The notes below the pieces were generated by a model that ran no database searches, was not told the DNA's origin, and saw only the letters and a program-made list of their open reading frames with translations. The position numbers and the translations under genes are program-made. Below, in pieces: positions 13,586 to 27,140 of a DNA stretch of 64,000 nt (position 1 is the first letter of the stretch; every line of letters starts with the position of its first letter). Origin of the DNA: Brienomyrus brachyistius (Eukaryota; Chordata; Actinopteri; Osteoglossiformes; Mormyridae); contig NC_064543.1 of the NCBI RefSeq assembly GCF_023856365.1, forward strand, positions 10,147,459-10,211,458, written 5' to 3'.

Positions 13586-13811
13586 TATCTGCCAGGCAGA
13601 CCCCGCCCTCTTCCCTGTCAGCTGACCCCACATCTGCCAGGCAGACCCCGCCCTCTTCCCTGTCAGCTGACCCCACATCTGCCAGGCAGACCCCGCCCTC
13701 TTCCCTGTCAGCTGACCCCACATCTGCCAGGCAGACCCCGCCCTCTTCCCTGTCAGCTGACCCCACATCTGCCAGGCAGACCCCACCCTCTTCCCTGTCA
13801 GCTGACCCCAC
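13586..13811. repeat. 45-bp minisatellite, 5 copies
   Basis: Five nearly identical copies of a unit beginning TCTGCCAGGCAGACCCCGCC and ending GTCAGCTGACCCCACA. Because 45 is a multiple of three, frames on both strands stay open across it and mimic a repetitive protein. Confidence 0.95.
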
Positions 13812-14649
13812 CTGTACCTTTCTCAGAATAAACATGTGCACACAAGGCTGCTCTGCGCACAGCTCTATCCCTGGCTATCCACACCGGAGCCCCGCCTCCC
13901 AGCTTTGCCAGGCGCATAGAGTGAGTGCCTGGCTCTGCTCCCCGCATCGCTTACCCCTCTGTTTGTGCATTAGAGTCCAGGCTGGGCCAGGTTTAAGGCA
14001 AGGCCTCAGGACGGGGTCACTTTGGCCCCAAAAGAGACCCGACCCCAGACAGTTGGCTCAAAAGTTTCCTTTTCCCTGGTTGCTAAAACATGCATTTTCT
14101 TTGCACCTCCTTCCTCTGGTGTCACTTTTGGGGGGGGGAGGCTGTACAGGACATAGATGCAATGCCTGGCAACCAGTATGCATGGTATCACCTTGGGGGT
14201 GGGCGGGTGGGTATAGGATCATACGACTACATGCCGAGGGGGGGCATGATTGTGCCATCGATTTCCAGGCAGGAGAGGAGGAGGGAAGATTAATGCGCCG
14301 AAAGCCCACTGTCACAGAGATGATAAGTCTATCAGTTACGGGTCTTCTGTATGAAGAGGAGAGATCAGAGAAAAAAGAATGGGAATACCCCCACCCCCAC
14401 TCTGCCACAGCTTGGTTAGTTTGCAGGATCACGGCCTTTTCACAGGGTGGTCGGTGAGCATTCGACATGGAGACATCACACAAAGAATAGCCCTGTGGCC
14501 CCTGGTGACGTCTAGGTATAGCAGCATCCTTCATGGTTGGTCACAGGGGCCCCACGTTTACAGGAGAGGGGGCCCCAGGCTGCCAATGGGCCTGGCCTAA
14601 TGGAATGGACAATTAACAGCGGGGGCCCGACACCCGACACCCGAGATGG

Positions 14650-14905
14650 GCGCACACACACAAACACACACACAGGTTTGCAATTATATCTTTGTGGGGA
14701 CTCTCCATTCATTTCTCTGGTGGAAAATCCTAATCCCAACATGACAACCGTAACCCCCACCCAGCCCTAACCATAATCATAAGTAACCAAGCAAGCATGG
14801 TCCCCACAATGTCAAAATGTCAGGTTTTTATCACATTGTGAGGGACATTTAGTCTCCATAATGTAATATAAACTTAACCCACAGACACACACACAGAAAT
14901 TTACA
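14650..14905. repeat. Microsatellite-flanked dispersed repeat, copy 2
   Basis: Starts in CACACAAACACACACACAGG and contains TTGTGGGGACTCTCCATTCA, AAGTAACCAAGCAAGCATGG, TCCCCACAATGTCAAAATGT and a closing ACACACACACA. The order matches copies at 12905 and 36138. Confidence 0.8.
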
Positions 14906-17900
14906 AACACTGAGACCCACACAGGCAGCTCCCTATTGTTTCACAAATAAGCCGAATTGTTGGGAGAGAATAAATCTGCTGTATTACGAAGGAAATGAAG
15001 CTCTGAGCATTTCCCTGCTATGCAGGCAGTGGCATGTACAGCTCCTTCAATCCGCAGCCCGTTTGGGTCGAGCAGCAGAGCTGTGAGGCGAGCAGGATAC
15101 GCGAGAACGTGTCGGGCTGATCAGGAACGCCACTGCAGGACCCCACAGCATCCACAGATCCGGGGGGGCATCCGGTAAACAGGGACGCCATGCAATACAA
15201 TTAACGTTTCTGGAATAATCCGTAAGCATAACATTCCCGGCTGCTGAGCCCAGATAACAAACTCCAACGGTAAAGAAGCCGCTCGTCTTTTAATGTGCGT
15301 TCGGGGTGGAACGACATGAGTGATACGTTTTACAATTAATATGCTTTGTTTGCAATTTTGCCATTTTCAACGAGTCCGTGTTCAGTGTCAGTCAGGCTAT
15401 TAAGGTTAATCAGCAGCTCATTAGCGCTTCAAGAGGGAGGGGGCGGGGGGTGCTGAGAAAGTCCCTTTCGCTTGGTCTAATAAAAATCCTGAAAATAAAA
15501 TCCTTATTCTCCCCAAAGCACCCCCCAGACTTGAAAAAGCAGCCCTCTCGAGCTGAACAGATGGGAGGCTGTGGCTCAGTCAGGGTGATCCGAGATTGGC
15601 TGGGTCACGGATACAGAGAAGCGACCGGCCCATGGCTCATTGCTACCCTGCCGCCAAACTCCACCTCCAGTCTCTTCCCAGCCTTTAACGTGTTGGTAAA
15701 ACTCAGAATTACGCAGATGCCACCTCAGCCCAACCTCACAGCTACTCTCTTGCCTCTGCATGCCCCACCCCCTTCCTGCAGTGTCTGCTCTCTGGTGTTT
15801 TACAGGCAGAAAAGTGATTCAGGCTGTCATTAGCTTGGGACTGACATGAATAGGGGACCCCACTTTCCCCACAAATCTACTAGAATTTTCCAGCACAGGG
15901 TTGTATGCCCCAGAGAGTCGGAACTCCCAATCGCGTCGCTAGCGCAACAATCCATGGCGCAAGATGACGCTTCAGTCACAACAACCCACAGGGACCTCGG
16001 GTCCAGTGATCTGATGTTATTTCTTCTCCTACAGGTCACCTGAACAGTCCCGCTGGGGGATTCACAGGGGGCAGCCCGAGGAGAAGCACGTCCAGCCACC
16101 TGGAGCTGCAGTCTTACCAAAATGCATGACATGCAACCTCTAATTTCCTGAGGGGGCGCCCACAGTGAGACCTGCACCCAGAAATAATGAGAGTATTAAA
16201 TCCAAAATTTCCCTACAGTCAGTGGAAGACCAGTCCTGGTGCCTCATCGCTAACAGACCTTTACAGTTAATCTGCCAGCAGCATGTGACAGGAACCCTTA
16301 ATTTTGTTTTGTAGAAAATGATTACTTAGCCTCTCCTGGAAAGGAAGCAGGGCTGTAGCTGCCCTGAACACTGATTGGAGATCAGACCGAACACCAGTCA
16401 GAGATGCTCGATGCTGATGAGGATCTGAAGTGCTTGCGACAAACTGCTGACATACATCACAAAAGCTGTTGCCCTGCCCCCTCTGATGTCGTCGGCAGAA
16501 ATGGGGGGGGGGGGGTGCTCTTCATTTCTTCATGATCACAACCAAACACCATCCTTTAATATATATCACTTTGTCACTTTTATAGGTACCCACCACCTGC
16601 ATGTTTTTGGCCTGCTTTTAGCTCAGAGCAGGATTACACAATGGCTCTGCATTCTGGGTAATGCTGTCCATTTGCCCCAAAGCCAAAGTGTAGTCCAGCT
16701 GAATGGTAAAAAAGATTCAGGTAAGGGGGACAGAGGTAAGGGGAAGCAAACCTGCATACTTTCCCTTCAGCATGATGGGGAGGAACCATGACGTTTTGGT
16801 CATTCCCCCAGCCAGACCTGCCAGTATCTTTGGACTTTTCCTCTATTGAGGAAGCCCATGTCCTCAAGATTTCCAGTTTAATTTGCTAGATTTATGTCCT
16901 TCCTGCCGTGTCCCTGGCTGCTCTTCTTATCTCCTGCTGAAACGCGTCACACGTTCTCCGCATCCCGATCCCGAAGACGAGCCGGCGGCCATCTGCTATG
17001 CTCCCCCGCGAAGCCCGTCGCTACAGACGCCCACATCGGCCGGTGCACCAGCGGAGGAGCCATGGGAGGTCCACCGGGGGGGGGGGGGAGACCACCTTTG
17101 GGAACGTCCTGTGTGGGATCGTTCTCGCCACTGCTGTGAGGAGGACATCCTGCCCATACTGGGTGACCCCCCCCCCTCACCTGCTGAATGCTTGCTGATA
17201 ATCATCCCCCCCCAACCTCAAGACAGCCTGAACATCCACCAGCCCCTATGATTTGAAACTAAAACTGCCAAATCGCCTGTTTCCCACACATTGTTCTCTT
17301 TAGAAATTCAACTCTCTGCAAAAAGATCAGAGCAAAACATAACGGCTGTTTATATAAGACAGGAACACAGAGAGGCTGATATTTATCTCATGGACATTGA
17401 AATACAGCCATATTCTCTATGGAAATGACGTCAAAGGACACATGCATGCATTTGAAATTGTATATCACAATGCAGGTATTTAAAGTTCTATGTATCGACA
17501 TCAGTGTTTATAAAATAGAATCTGAAACAAACACAGGGAGCCAGACATCAAACGTCCACTCAAGCAGAATGAGGCTCTTCTTCAGGACCCCAGTCAGAAG
17601 GAAGCTCCAGCTCAGAGAGAGAATGTGAAACCATGGTGTGGGATGACTATTAACACGTTAAGCGGTCTTCTGATGGCATTGATGGAATGACAGCTCCCTG
17701 CCGCCCTGCTCACAGGGCCACACGCTGACTTCTCAGAAGTACAAGCCGCCCCTAACTTATCCTGCGCGCCTGGACCATGCCCTTCTGTGAGGAGGATGCC
17801 CTGGCGGACAGGCGTTGCTGCTGACCTCAGCTCTCACGGTGCCGCTCTCTCTCCTTGACGGAAGGTAATGGACTCCCTTTGTCTGCAGTAGTTCTGGTGC

Positions 17901-18680
17901 TAAAGCACGTCCAGGGGCTTCTGGACTTCTGGGTTCTGGTGGGAAGTGACCTTAAGGGTGATGGGAGCAGCGGGCAGGCAGACAAAAGAAGCACCACTGC
18001 AGCGTTCGATCGGTGCCCGTTATCCAGTGATGCGTTCCCCCCCCCCCTCCGCCTCCCCACTAGGCGTCCGATCGGTCCAGGGTAACACCCCCCACTACCT
18101 GACATGCAGGGTCACTCCCACCTCCTCATTCCCACTCTGCACCTCCTCACCCTGAGCTCTCTCCCTGCCTGATTAGCAACTGTGGACCCCTTTAGGCCCA
18201 GGCACCAGAGTCAGGGTGATTTCTGCTCATAAAAAAGCTGACAGACTCTTTACAACCCCCACCCAGCTGCCGGCTACCACCATACATATGCACACATACT
18301 CACATAGACACACATACATGCAGACACAGCCAAACCAAAACAAACGGCCCAGCTCTGCTCCCTTTCCTTCTCTAGCGGGTAACATGCAGCTGCTAGCTGA
18401 AAGAGACCCGGAGGGTTTCCCGTGGCATCTCCCCACAGTGGCCTCCCCCAGCCCTGGTGGCAGCCGGCCTGGCAGCGGCGCAGTTCTGGGGACACCTTGT
18501 GCTGCCACAACATTCAGAACCACAAAGACAAAGACAGTGCGGGGGGGGTGGGGGGTGGAACAGAGGATATTCTCGGGCATACTTACGTCGGGGGCTGCGG
18601 TGCTCACTTTTAAACAGGGTCATAGCAGAGCCAGACGATAGCAGAGCTAGGAACAGGAGCTAACGGGAGTCTGGAGTCCT

Positions 18681-18721
<41 letters not shown>
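18681..18721. repeat. (TC)n microsatellite
   Basis: About 19 CT dinucleotides with one early interruption (CGCTC). Confidence 0.95.
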
Positions 18722-18723
<2 letters not shown>

Positions 18724-19231
18724 CTGTTCTCACCACAACAGCCTCCGAAAGCCGACTGCTCTGCTACGACGGAATCAATGACACCACTCCAAGAGCTGTA
18801 CCAGCGGGCCGTACCATTTCTTCCACTGCAGCGGGGGGGGGGAAGTGAGGAGGAGCGGGGGACCGGCGTCGCTCATTGCACGGCTGACAGAAGTGGGTGG
18901 GAAGAGGGAGGTGCTTAGGTGGCAGAGAAAGGGGGGGGGGGAGTAAGGCACCGGGAAGTCAGCTCCTCAGCTGGTTCTGCTTCAGGACGAGTGTTCCCTG
19001 CATGACCCATAGCTCAGGAATTCAGCCTGAAGAAATGTCAGCGATGACATGAGGGCTTGAGAAATCCCATGGTGGGGGTGAGAGCGGGGGAAGGCCCCCA
19101 GTTAGCTACAGCGGGACGCCATGACAGGAGAGACGGGGGTGGGGTCCGGTAGGAAGGGGCAGTAATGCACACCTCACTTTCCTCAGTTTCCCTGCAGCAA
19201 TGGAAGGCAGGAGTACTGACTGTATTTCCTG

Positions 19232-22200
19232 AGTACAGACTGAACACTCAACACAAACCCAGACTGCAGGTTCAACACCCAACACAAACTCAGACTGCAG
19301 GCTGAACACCCAACACAAACTCAGACTGCAGGCTGAACACCCAACACAAACTCAGACTGCCGGCTGAACACTCAACACAAACCCAGACTGCAGGTTGAAC
19401 ACCCAACACAAACTCAGACTGCAGGCTGAACACTCAACACAAACTCAGACTGCAGGTTGAACACTCAACACAAACCCAGACTGCAGGTTGAACACCCAAC
19501 ACAAACTCAGACTGCAGGCTGAACACTCAACACAAACTCAGACTGCAGGTTGAACACCCAACATAAACTCAGACCGCAGGCTGAACACCCAACATAAACT
19601 CAGACTACAATCTGAACACCTAACACAAACTCAGACCGCAGGCTGAACACCCAACATAAACTCAGACCACAATCTGAACACCCAACACAAACTGAAGCTA
19701 CAAGCTGAACACCCAACACAAACCCAGACTGCAGGTTGAACACCAGGGTAAACTCAGATTACAGGCTGAACACCCAACACAAACTCAGGCTGAACACCCG
19801 ACACAAACTCAGACTGCAGGCTGAACACCCAACACAAACTCAGACTGCAGGCTGAACACTCAACACAAACTCAGACTGCAAGCTGAACACTCAACACAAA
19901 CTCAGACTGCAGGTTGAACACCCAACACAAACTCAGACCACAATCTGAACACCCAACACAAACTCAGACTGCAAGCTGAACACCCAACACAAACTGAAGC
20001 TACAAGCTGAACACCCAACACAAACCCAGACTGCAGGTTGAACACCAGGGTAAACTCAGATTACAGGCTGAACACCCAACACAAACTCAGGCTGAACACC
20101 CGACACAAACTCAGACTGCAGGCTGAACACTCAACACAAACCCAGACTGCAGGTTCAACACCCAACACAAACTCAGACTGCAGGCTGAACACCCAACACA
20201 AACTCAGACTGCAGGCTGAACACTCAACACAAACTCAGACTGCAGGCTGAACACTCAACACAAACTCAGACTGCAGGCTGAACACCCAACATAAACTCAG
20301 ACCACAATCTGAACACCCAACACAAACTCAGACTGCAAGCTGAACACCCAACACAAACTGAAGCTACAAGCTGAACACCCAACACAAACCCAAACTGACG
20401 GTTGAACACCAGGGTAAACTCAGATTACAGGCTGAACACCCAACACAAACTCAGGCTGAACACCCGACACAAACTCAGACTGCAGGCTGAACACCCAACA
20501 CAAACTCAGACTGCAGGCTGAACACTCAACACAAACTCAGACTGCAAGCTGAACACCCAACACAAACTCAGACTGCAGGCTGAACACCCAACACAAACTC
20601 AGACTGCAGGCTGAACACCCAACACAAACTCAGACTGCCGGCTGAACACTCAACACAAACCCAGACTGCAGGTTGAACACCCAACACAAACTCAGACTGC
20701 AGGCTGAACACTCAACACAAACTCAGACTGCAGGTTGAACACTCAACACAAACCCAGACTGCAGGTTGAACACCCAACACAAACTCAGACTGCAGGCTGA
20801 ACACCCAACACAAACTCAGACTGCAGGTTGAACACTCAACACAAACTCAGACTGCAGGTTGAACACTCAACACAAACTCAGACTGCAGGTTGAACACCCA
20901 ACACAAACTCAGACTGCAGGCTGAACACCCAACATAAACTCATACCACAATCTGAACACCCAACACAAACTCAGACTGCAAGCTGAACACCCAACACAAA
21001 CTGAAGCTACAAGCTGAACACCCAACACAAACCCAGACTGCAGGTTGAACACCAGGGTAAACTCAGATTACAGGCTGAACACCCGACACAAACTCAGACT
21101 GCAGGCTGAACACTCAACACAAACCCAGACTGCAGGTTCAACACCCAACACAAACTCAGACTGCAGGCTGAACACCCAACACAAACTCAGACTGCAGGCT
21201 GAACACTCAACACAAACTCAGACTGCAAGCTGAACACTCAACACAAACTCAGACTGCAGGCTGAACACCCAACATAAACTCAGACCACAATCTGAACACC
21301 CAACACAAACTCAGACTGCAAGCTGAACACCCAACACAAACTGAAGCTACAAGCTGAACACCCAACACAAACCCAGACTGACGGTTGAACACCAAGGTAA
21401 ACTCAGATTACAGGCTGAACACCCAACACAAACTCAGGCTTCAGGCTGAACACCCAACACAAACTCAGACTGCAGGCTGAACACCCAACACAAACTGAAG
21501 CTACAAGCTGAACACCCAACACAAACCCAGACTGCAGGTTGAACACCAGGATAAACTCAGACTACAGGCTGAACACCCAACACAAACTGAAGCTACAAGG
21601 TGAACACCCAACACAAACCCAGACTGCAGGTTGAACACCAGGATAAACTCAGACTACTGGCTGAACACCCAACACAAACTGAAGCTATAAGCTGAACACC
21701 CAACACAAACCCAGACTGCAGGCTGAACACCCAACACAAACTCAGATTACAGGCCGAACACCCAACACAAACTGAAACTACAAGCTGAACACCCAACACA
21801 AACCCAGACTGCAGGTTGAACATCAGGATAAACTCAGACTACAGGCTGAACACCCAACACAAACTGAAGCTACAAGGTGAACACCCAACACAAACCCAGA
21901 CTGCAGGTTGAACACCAGGATAAACTCAGACTACTGGCTGAACACCCAACACAAACTGAAGCTATAAGCTGAACACCCAACACAAACCCAGACTGCAGGT
22001 TGAACACCAGGATAAACTCAGACTACTGGCTGAACACCCAACACAAACTGAAGCTATAAGCTGAACACCCAACACAAACCCAGACTGCAGGCTGAACACC
22101 CAACACAAACTCAGATTACAGGCCGAACACCCAACACAAACTGAAACTACAAGCTGAACACCCAACACAAACCCAGACTGCAGGTTGAACATCAGGATAA

Positions 22201-23229
22201 ACTCAGACTACAGGCTGAACACCCAACACAAACTGAAGCTACAAGGTGAACACCCAACACAAACCCAGACTGCAGGTTGAACACCAGGATAAACTCAGAC
22301 TACTGGCTGAACACCCAACACAAACTGAAGCTATAAGCTGAGCACCCAACACAAACCCAGACTGCAGGTAGAACACCAGGATAAACTCAGACTACAGGCT
22401 GAACATCCAACACAAACTGAAGCTACAAGCTGAACACCCAACACAAACCCAGACTGCAGGCTGAACCCCCAACACAAACTGAAGCTACAAGCTGAACACC
22501 CAACACAAACTCGGACTGCAGGCTGAACCCCCAACACAAACTGAAGCTACAAGCTGAACACCCAACACAAACCCAGACTGCAGGTTGAACACCAGGATAA
22601 ACTCAGACTACTGGCTGAACACCCAACACAAACTGAAGCTATAAGCTGAACACCCAACACAAACCCAGACTGCAGGTTGAACACCAGGATAAAGTCAGAC
22701 TACAGGCTGAACACCCAACACAAACTGAAGCTACAAGCTGAACACCCAACACAAACCCAGACTGCAGGTTGAACACCAGGATAAACTCAGACTACTGGCT
22801 GAACACCCAACACAAACTGAAGCTATAAGCTGAACACCCAACACAAACCCAGACTGCAGGTAGAACACCAGGATAAACTCAGACTACAGGCTGAACACCC
22901 AACACAAACTGAAGCTACAAGCTGAACACCCAACACAAACTCAGACTGCAGGCTGAAGCCCCAACACAAACTGAAGCTACAAGCTGAACACCCAACACAA
23001 ACCCAGACTGCAGGTTGAACACCAGGATAAACTCAGACTACAGGCTGAACCCCCAACACAAACTGAAGCTACAAGCTGAACACCCAACACAAACCCAGAC
23101 TGCAGGTTGAACACCAGGATAAACTCAGACTACAGGCTGAACACCCAACACAAACTGAAGCTACAAGCTGAACACCCAACACAAACCCAGACTGCAGGTT
23201 GAACACCAGGATAAACTCAGACTACAGGC
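19232..23229. repeat. 31-bp tandem array, about 4.0 kb (~129 units), with higher-order structure
   Basis: The base unit is ACTCAGACTGCAGGCTGAAC plus ACCCAACACAA (31 bp). Variants are an ACTGAAGCTACAAGC type (31 bp), an ACCCAGACTGCAGGTTGAAC type ending ACCAGGATAA (30 bp) and a 24-bp deleted type. The left part is mostly the base unit. From about 21460 the units form a trimer of about 92 bp (30+31+31), and a 369-bp super-period is visible at 21593, 21962 and 22331. The plus strand is strongly A+C-rich. There is no sign of translation: 31 bp shifts frame every unit. Confidence 0.95.
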
Positions 23230-26229
23230 AAAAATCGCCATCAGCGTCACAGACCATGACTGACGGCAACACCGCACCACTTCAACTCTTTCTTCATCCT
23301 ATAGACAAGGAGCTATTTTTTTGCCTCTGCACTTTTAATTTTTCAAAGTTGCCAAGGCGATGAGTTGAAGGGAGGATGCGTGGCTCGCTGGGGCTCTTTT
23401 GAAGCTTAATGGCTGAGACAAACACATCAGCTTTAATCTATGTGGGGAGAGTTAGCCTGGGCCTGGAGAAAAAGAGCCTCCTTTTTGTTGGGAAAGGAAC
23501 ATTAATTAAGGCTTATCTATAGAGGAGAGGCGTTCCACAGGGGCCATGCAGAGAGTGTGTGGGGGAGGGGCTGTGCCAAGCGGCACTTTCCCTCAGCTGC
23601 TGGCCCTGGGCCCTCTTCAAACCCCAAGCCAGGGGGGGCGCATGGTCCCCAACACTGACTAGCTCCCACAAACAGGGTGTAAAGATGGTGGATCTGATCC
23701 CCCAAACAGAGACACTCACACTAACTCCAGAATAATTACAGAAGATCGGGAGATCACTGACAGGTAGGCTAAAACTGATTCACGCTCACCAAGGTTAATT
23801 AACTACCCAAGCGGATGAAATTAAAGTTGTATATAGAAAACATGTTCAACAGAGGAAGAACGAGAATGTAACGTGGTGGAAAAATGACTCTGCGGATTTA
23901 AATGTCATGTTTTATAGCAAAACAGAAATGTTATAAAATGTTATTAATAATAATAACATGAAACTCTTTCTAGCTGAGTTACACCTACATACCTACATTT
24001 GGCAATATGAAGTCTGCCCTTTGGCCTGTAGAGTGTGGTTCTTAAAATCTGGTCCTTTACAGTTATAATTGGCTAATTAACCGATTATGTAATTAAGCCT
24101 TGTGATGTGCACATACCCATCACCTCCGTCCCCCTGTGTATGGTGCAGTGCATTGTGGGAAAAGCCATCATACCCTTTGCCAAGGGGTGTGAATGGGACA
24201 CATGCACCATCCATGCAGCGCCAGACACATCTAGGGGGCACATTTCAACTCCCCCCCACCCCCACCTATAACGCCAGCCGCCCCGCCTCTCTTCCTCCAC
24301 GGAGGGTGATTTACACAGAGCGGATGTGAAACCAAAGGGGAGTCAATGAGGCGATCGTTATTAATAAGCCCCATCCTTCTGCTGTGAGAGAGTCATCGTC
24401 CTCCGTATAATTACCCCTTAGCATTCTAAAAATAGAGAGCACAGAGAAAAGGAGGGAACGCGTAACTAGACAAGGAGATGGAGGCCGTATCCTCTCTTAC
24501 GGAGAGACCCGGGGGGTTTTTCTTACAGAAGTACCCTTTTATGCTCTTTTCTTCCTGTGTTTCCAACAACATGTCTTTTAAATATTAGAAAAATAAAACA
24601 GAGACAAAAATGTGAGAGCAATTATTTCCCCGCTGGAGTGGATTCTTAAGCCTGGTGCCGGTATTTGTTCCAGCCAACTTGAGTTAATTATTCTTGATTG
24701 AGTCATTACAAAATAATGATCTAGATGTCATAACTATTTAAGCACTAATGCAAAAGGTTATTAAAAAATAAGATAAAATTACATTCGTGCAGGTGATAAA
24801 TGTTTATTCCCTTGGTTTGGCTTGGCTGATTTATGCACGTCAAAGAAGCCGCAACAAATTACTAAGTAGCATGACTTGCATTAATCAATCTTTCAGTTGT
24901 GTAATTGTTTGTAGCTTAGGACAATTAGGTAAGATTAATTAAAATCACACGGCTGGGGGTGGGCGGAGCTGAGGTGCTATTGGCCAGACGCCCTCAGCCT
25001 GCATGTCAACATCATGTTAAGGTGAGTTAGTGTGACTTTGAACTTCTCCCAGGCTGTTGGTGTGTGTGTGCGTGTGCGTGTGCGCGTGCGCGCGCGCGCG
25101 CTGCACCACAGGTTCTGCTTTGGGTCATTGTGACTTTGCAAAAGCACCTCGGTACGCAGCTCTGATCTCTGAAGGCTCCACAATCTGCTGCGTTTTTGCT
25201 AAATCCTGGCATTTAATTTATTTATTGTAGTAATTAACGGAATAGGTAAATACATCAGGCGCTACATCAGGTGAAAACCAATTAAAATATTCCCTAAAAT
25301 CCACAGAGGGTGGCAACCCGTGAACTCAATGTCTATTATTAGATGCATTTTAACAAGGAAAAATAAGCTTTTATCTTTTTATTAGCTGAAGGATAATAAA
25401 ATCCAAGCATGGAAAATGGGGCCCATGGACCTAAGACTGAAGATAAGAAGATGTCTTCTGGAAACAGAAATAGTTCCAGTGCAATAACTTAAGGAAGGAG
25501 ATCTGTAATGTAACGCATCTATAAGGACCCCGAGGCAGAAGATTATATCACGCAGGGGAAGGTCTCAGCTGAACGTGGACAGAATGATTGTCGTGGTTCT
25601 CCGTGCTACTCCTTGTGGAAACACCATCACTCCCCTCTTGTTAGAGGACCGAGAGCAGTCAAAACAGTCCTTCAGAGGCGGCTCTTCGGGCTGAAGTGTG
25701 AGGCGACGTACCTTCCGTCTCTCGGCAATCAGCACGGCGTTAATGTGAGATGGAGCTGCTCGCTCTGAAAAAGAAGCCCAATCAATGAACAAGTAGCCCA
25801 ATTAGTCAGCATTTATTCCTGCGTCAGACGCAACGGCGCTCCTGGGGAACCGTGCACCACACGTAGCGGATTAGCGCCCCCGCTAATGGTGACGGTTAGC
25901 GGCATAGCTGTAATGAGCGAGTTCCTGCAGTAATGTGTGCCGATGTTCGGGGTGACAGGATCCCAGAGCTCTGCCCACGACACTGATGGTGGAATTCAGA
26001 GGGAAGGGGAGGCCCAGGCAGGTTTATTTGGGTGAAATGTTTGCCATTGAACTACAAGGGCCTGATCATCCTGGCAGATGAAGGGGAGGGATGGTTTTGG
26101 GGTTGGGGGGGGTCGTCTGGTCAGGGTGGGGATCATCCATTCTCATCAGGCAGGAAATCAGTTTCAATCCGAATGCCTGACAGTTGGCAGACTGCCAAGT
26201 GCCAGATAGGCTTGGGTCTGCCTGAGCAC

Positions 26230-26294
26230 AAACACACACACACACACACACACACATCAGCACACTCACACATGCACATAGACACATGCACATA

Positions 26295-26331
<37 letters not shown>
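26230..26331. repeat. Two (CA)n microsatellite runs
   Basis: Runs of about 14 and 17 CA units, separated by a CA-rich stretch of CATGCACATAGACA words. Confidence 0.9.
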
Positions 26332-26332
<1 letters not shown>

Positions 26333-26984
26333 GCCCATTCACAGAGGTATTACTCTATCCTGACATATTAATCTTCTCTTTAAATGCACCACTGCTCCAT
26401 GCGATGACTCGCGTTTTGTCTGTGAATGGGAATTCGTACACTACTACTCTCCTGCCGCAAAATGCCCAAATGTAACTTTTTTTTTATCCTCCCCCCCAAA
26501 AAAAATGAAAGACACTAATTATCTCTGTGGGCAATGCTGCAAAATCAAGCAGGGGCAGTTTGACTCTGGGGAGGGTGAGCCAGAGGCCATCTGTCCATCC
26601 TGGCCGTGGAGGAGGGAGCAGAGCCGCCGGTACGCGGCCAATGGCATGCTGATGCTCAGATTAGAGATGCTGCTCCTGCCTCCGATGGTGAGCGGGCAAG
26701 TACCAAAAGTGGCCTGTGGGGGTCGGAGGCACGGAGGAGCATCCCATGCAGGACGCTGAGCAGACCGGCAGCTCCTCTGACCCTCTGCTCCAGGAGAGGC
26801 CAATCTTATCCGCAAAGGGCCAGTGTGTGTGCAGGTTTTTGGGGTAACCTTTAGGTCAGCTGTTCAAACCCAGGTGTGAGAACTTTTCAGCCAGTCACTC
26901 CTCTAATTAATAATCTAATTAGGGAGCTGCAGTGAAAACCAACAAACCCAATGACCCTTTCTGAGTACAATCATCCACTTGCTA

Positions 26985-27140
26985 CTAGGGCTGCAAAGGG
27001 GTGGTAAATTTCCAGAAATTTTCCATTCCACGGGAAGATAAACTGGGTAGGTTTGGAAACATTCCAAGTTGGGAACTTTCCATGGGAATTACCCGGAATA
27101 CATGAAAATTAACGGAGAATTCCCAGATTTTTGCCACCCT
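26985..27140. mobile_element. Probable DNA-transposon remnant with AATTTCC/GGAAATT ends
   Basis: The block GGTAAATTTCCAGAAATTTT ... TGGGAATTACCCGGAATAC is internally self-complementary. It resembles the short TGGTAAATTTCC-type non-autonomous elements seen in fish. Boundaries are approximate. Confidence 0.35.

Larger units (their letters stand above)
13812..19231. other. Intergenic or intronic, no gene found
   Basis: Contains the microsatellite-flanked repeat at 14650-14905, (TC)n at 18681-18721 and several poly-G/poly-C runs (about 16503-16515, 17080-17090, 18937-18945). Frames are interrupted and show no conserved domain. Confidence 0.55.

Noticed and set aside
13508..13841. LPGRPRPLPCQLTPH repeat protein and its antisense
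   Set aside because: The 45-bp minisatellite keeps all frames open. There is no start context, splice site or homology.
20038..22537. Repeated NTQHKLRLQAEH-like and CVGCSACSLSL-like peptides
   Set aside because: They come from the 31-bp array. The frame changes every unit, and several frames on both strands are open.
19232..23229. CRISPR-like repeat array
   Set aside because: There are no unique spacers between repeats; units are contiguous and diverged. The host is a vertebrate.
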